From Tropicibacter sp. R16_0 (GTDB taxonomy: Bacteria > Pseudomonadota > Alphaproteobacteria > Rhodobacterales > Rhodobacteraceae): 64,000 bases of DNA. Of the stretch, positions 63,886 through 64,000 are shown one piece after another. Every line of letters begins with the position of its first letter. Within the stretch, counting starts at the first letter, position 1. A model generated the notes under the pieces. The model saw nothing but the letters and a program-made list of their open reading frames with translations, searched no databases and was not told the origin of the DNA. The position numbers and the translations under genes are program-made. The DNA is taken from NCBI RefSeq assembly GCF_017743935.1, contig NZ_JAGHRE010000003.1:186001-250000 (forward strand), read 5' to 3'.

Positions 63886-64000
63886 TCAGTATTGTGTGCG
63901 GAACCGATAGCCTGGGTGATGGGTCATGCGGACGTAAGTTACCGGCTCTCCTTGCAACCAGGTTGTGCGTTCCAGCTGAATCACCGGGGTCCCCACGGCC
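63886..64000 (-). CDS. GntR/UTRA-domain regulator, C-terminal end only
   Basis: The reverse strand ends GTPVIQLERTTWLQGEPVTY then VRMTHHPGYRFRTQY before a TGA at 63886-63888. This is the C-terminus of a UTRA ligand domain as in HutC-type GntR regulators. The HTH and most of the gene are outside the window. Confidence 0.8.
   Translation of the reverse strand, partial: AVGTPVIQLERTTWLQGEPVTYVRMTHHPGYRFRTQY

Overview
The window looks like chromosome of an alphaproteobacterium of the Rhodobacteraceae, most likely the marine roseobacter group. The reasons are high-GC coding with short spacers, a SAM-II type leader before metZ, a split glyQ/glyS pair, an adrenodoxin-type ferredoxin, a PHB-granule-style AKP-rich protein, and DMGDH/Rieske/DddP-like catabolic genes. 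I see no rRNA, tRNA, CRISPR array, prophage or insertion sequence.

Layout. 1-9 kb holds housekeeping and small-molecule genes: a partial xseA, a TetR regulator with a crotonase behind a near-perfect operator, purD, a ferredoxin, a stand-alone DnaE2-like OB-fold fragment, a lipoprotein, a GST and a hydrolase. 9.5-13.8 kb is one large RTX/CHRD secreted protein. 14.3-17.3 kb holds the riboswitch-controlled metZ, an L,D-transpeptidase-like protein and a tiny lipoprotein. 17.6-20.1 kb has a Crp/Fnr regulator, a SnoaL-like secreted protein and a BASS transporter. 20.2-26.4 kb is an envelope/redox-stress locus: a small membrane protein, a ferric-reductase-like flavocytochrome, a two-component system, a PAP2 phosphatase, a PepSY-MRJP fusion and a GlcG/HbpS protein. 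Its two transcription units carry the same 6-4-6 response-regulator box.

26.6-39.4 kb is the accessory catabolic region. It holds an XRE-cupin regulator, a Rieske oxygenase divergent from an operon of a DMGDH-like demethylase, an M24 enzyme and an enolase-superfamily enzyme, then a sulfatase with a LysR regulator, and a second operon (2OG/Fe(II) oxygenase plus a DddP-like M24 enzyme) with its own LysR regulator. It reads as salvage of N-methylated (betaine-like) and possibly DMSP-like or sulfated marine metabolites; the substrates are unknown.

39.5-64 kb is mostly core metabolism: folE2, an AKP-rich phasin-like protein, TrkH, an AruI-like ThDP enzyme, a degenerate trypsin-fold SPOR protein, glyQ and glyS with four genes between them, a divergent pyruvate phosphate dikinase, a SleB hydrolase, folB-folP, an EamA transporter, a second Rieske oxygenase, ilvC divergent from tandem Lrp regulators, and the C-terminus of a GntR/UTRA regulator.

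Six intergenic copies of a composite repeat (conserved arm, exchangeable long hairpin, conserved arm) are scattered through the window. Two genes too short for routine ORF calling stand out: a 58-aa membrane protein (20212-20388) and a 45-aa lipoprotein (61375-61512). The latter shares a C-terminal HKANRN motif with a second tiny lipoprotein at 17170-17316.
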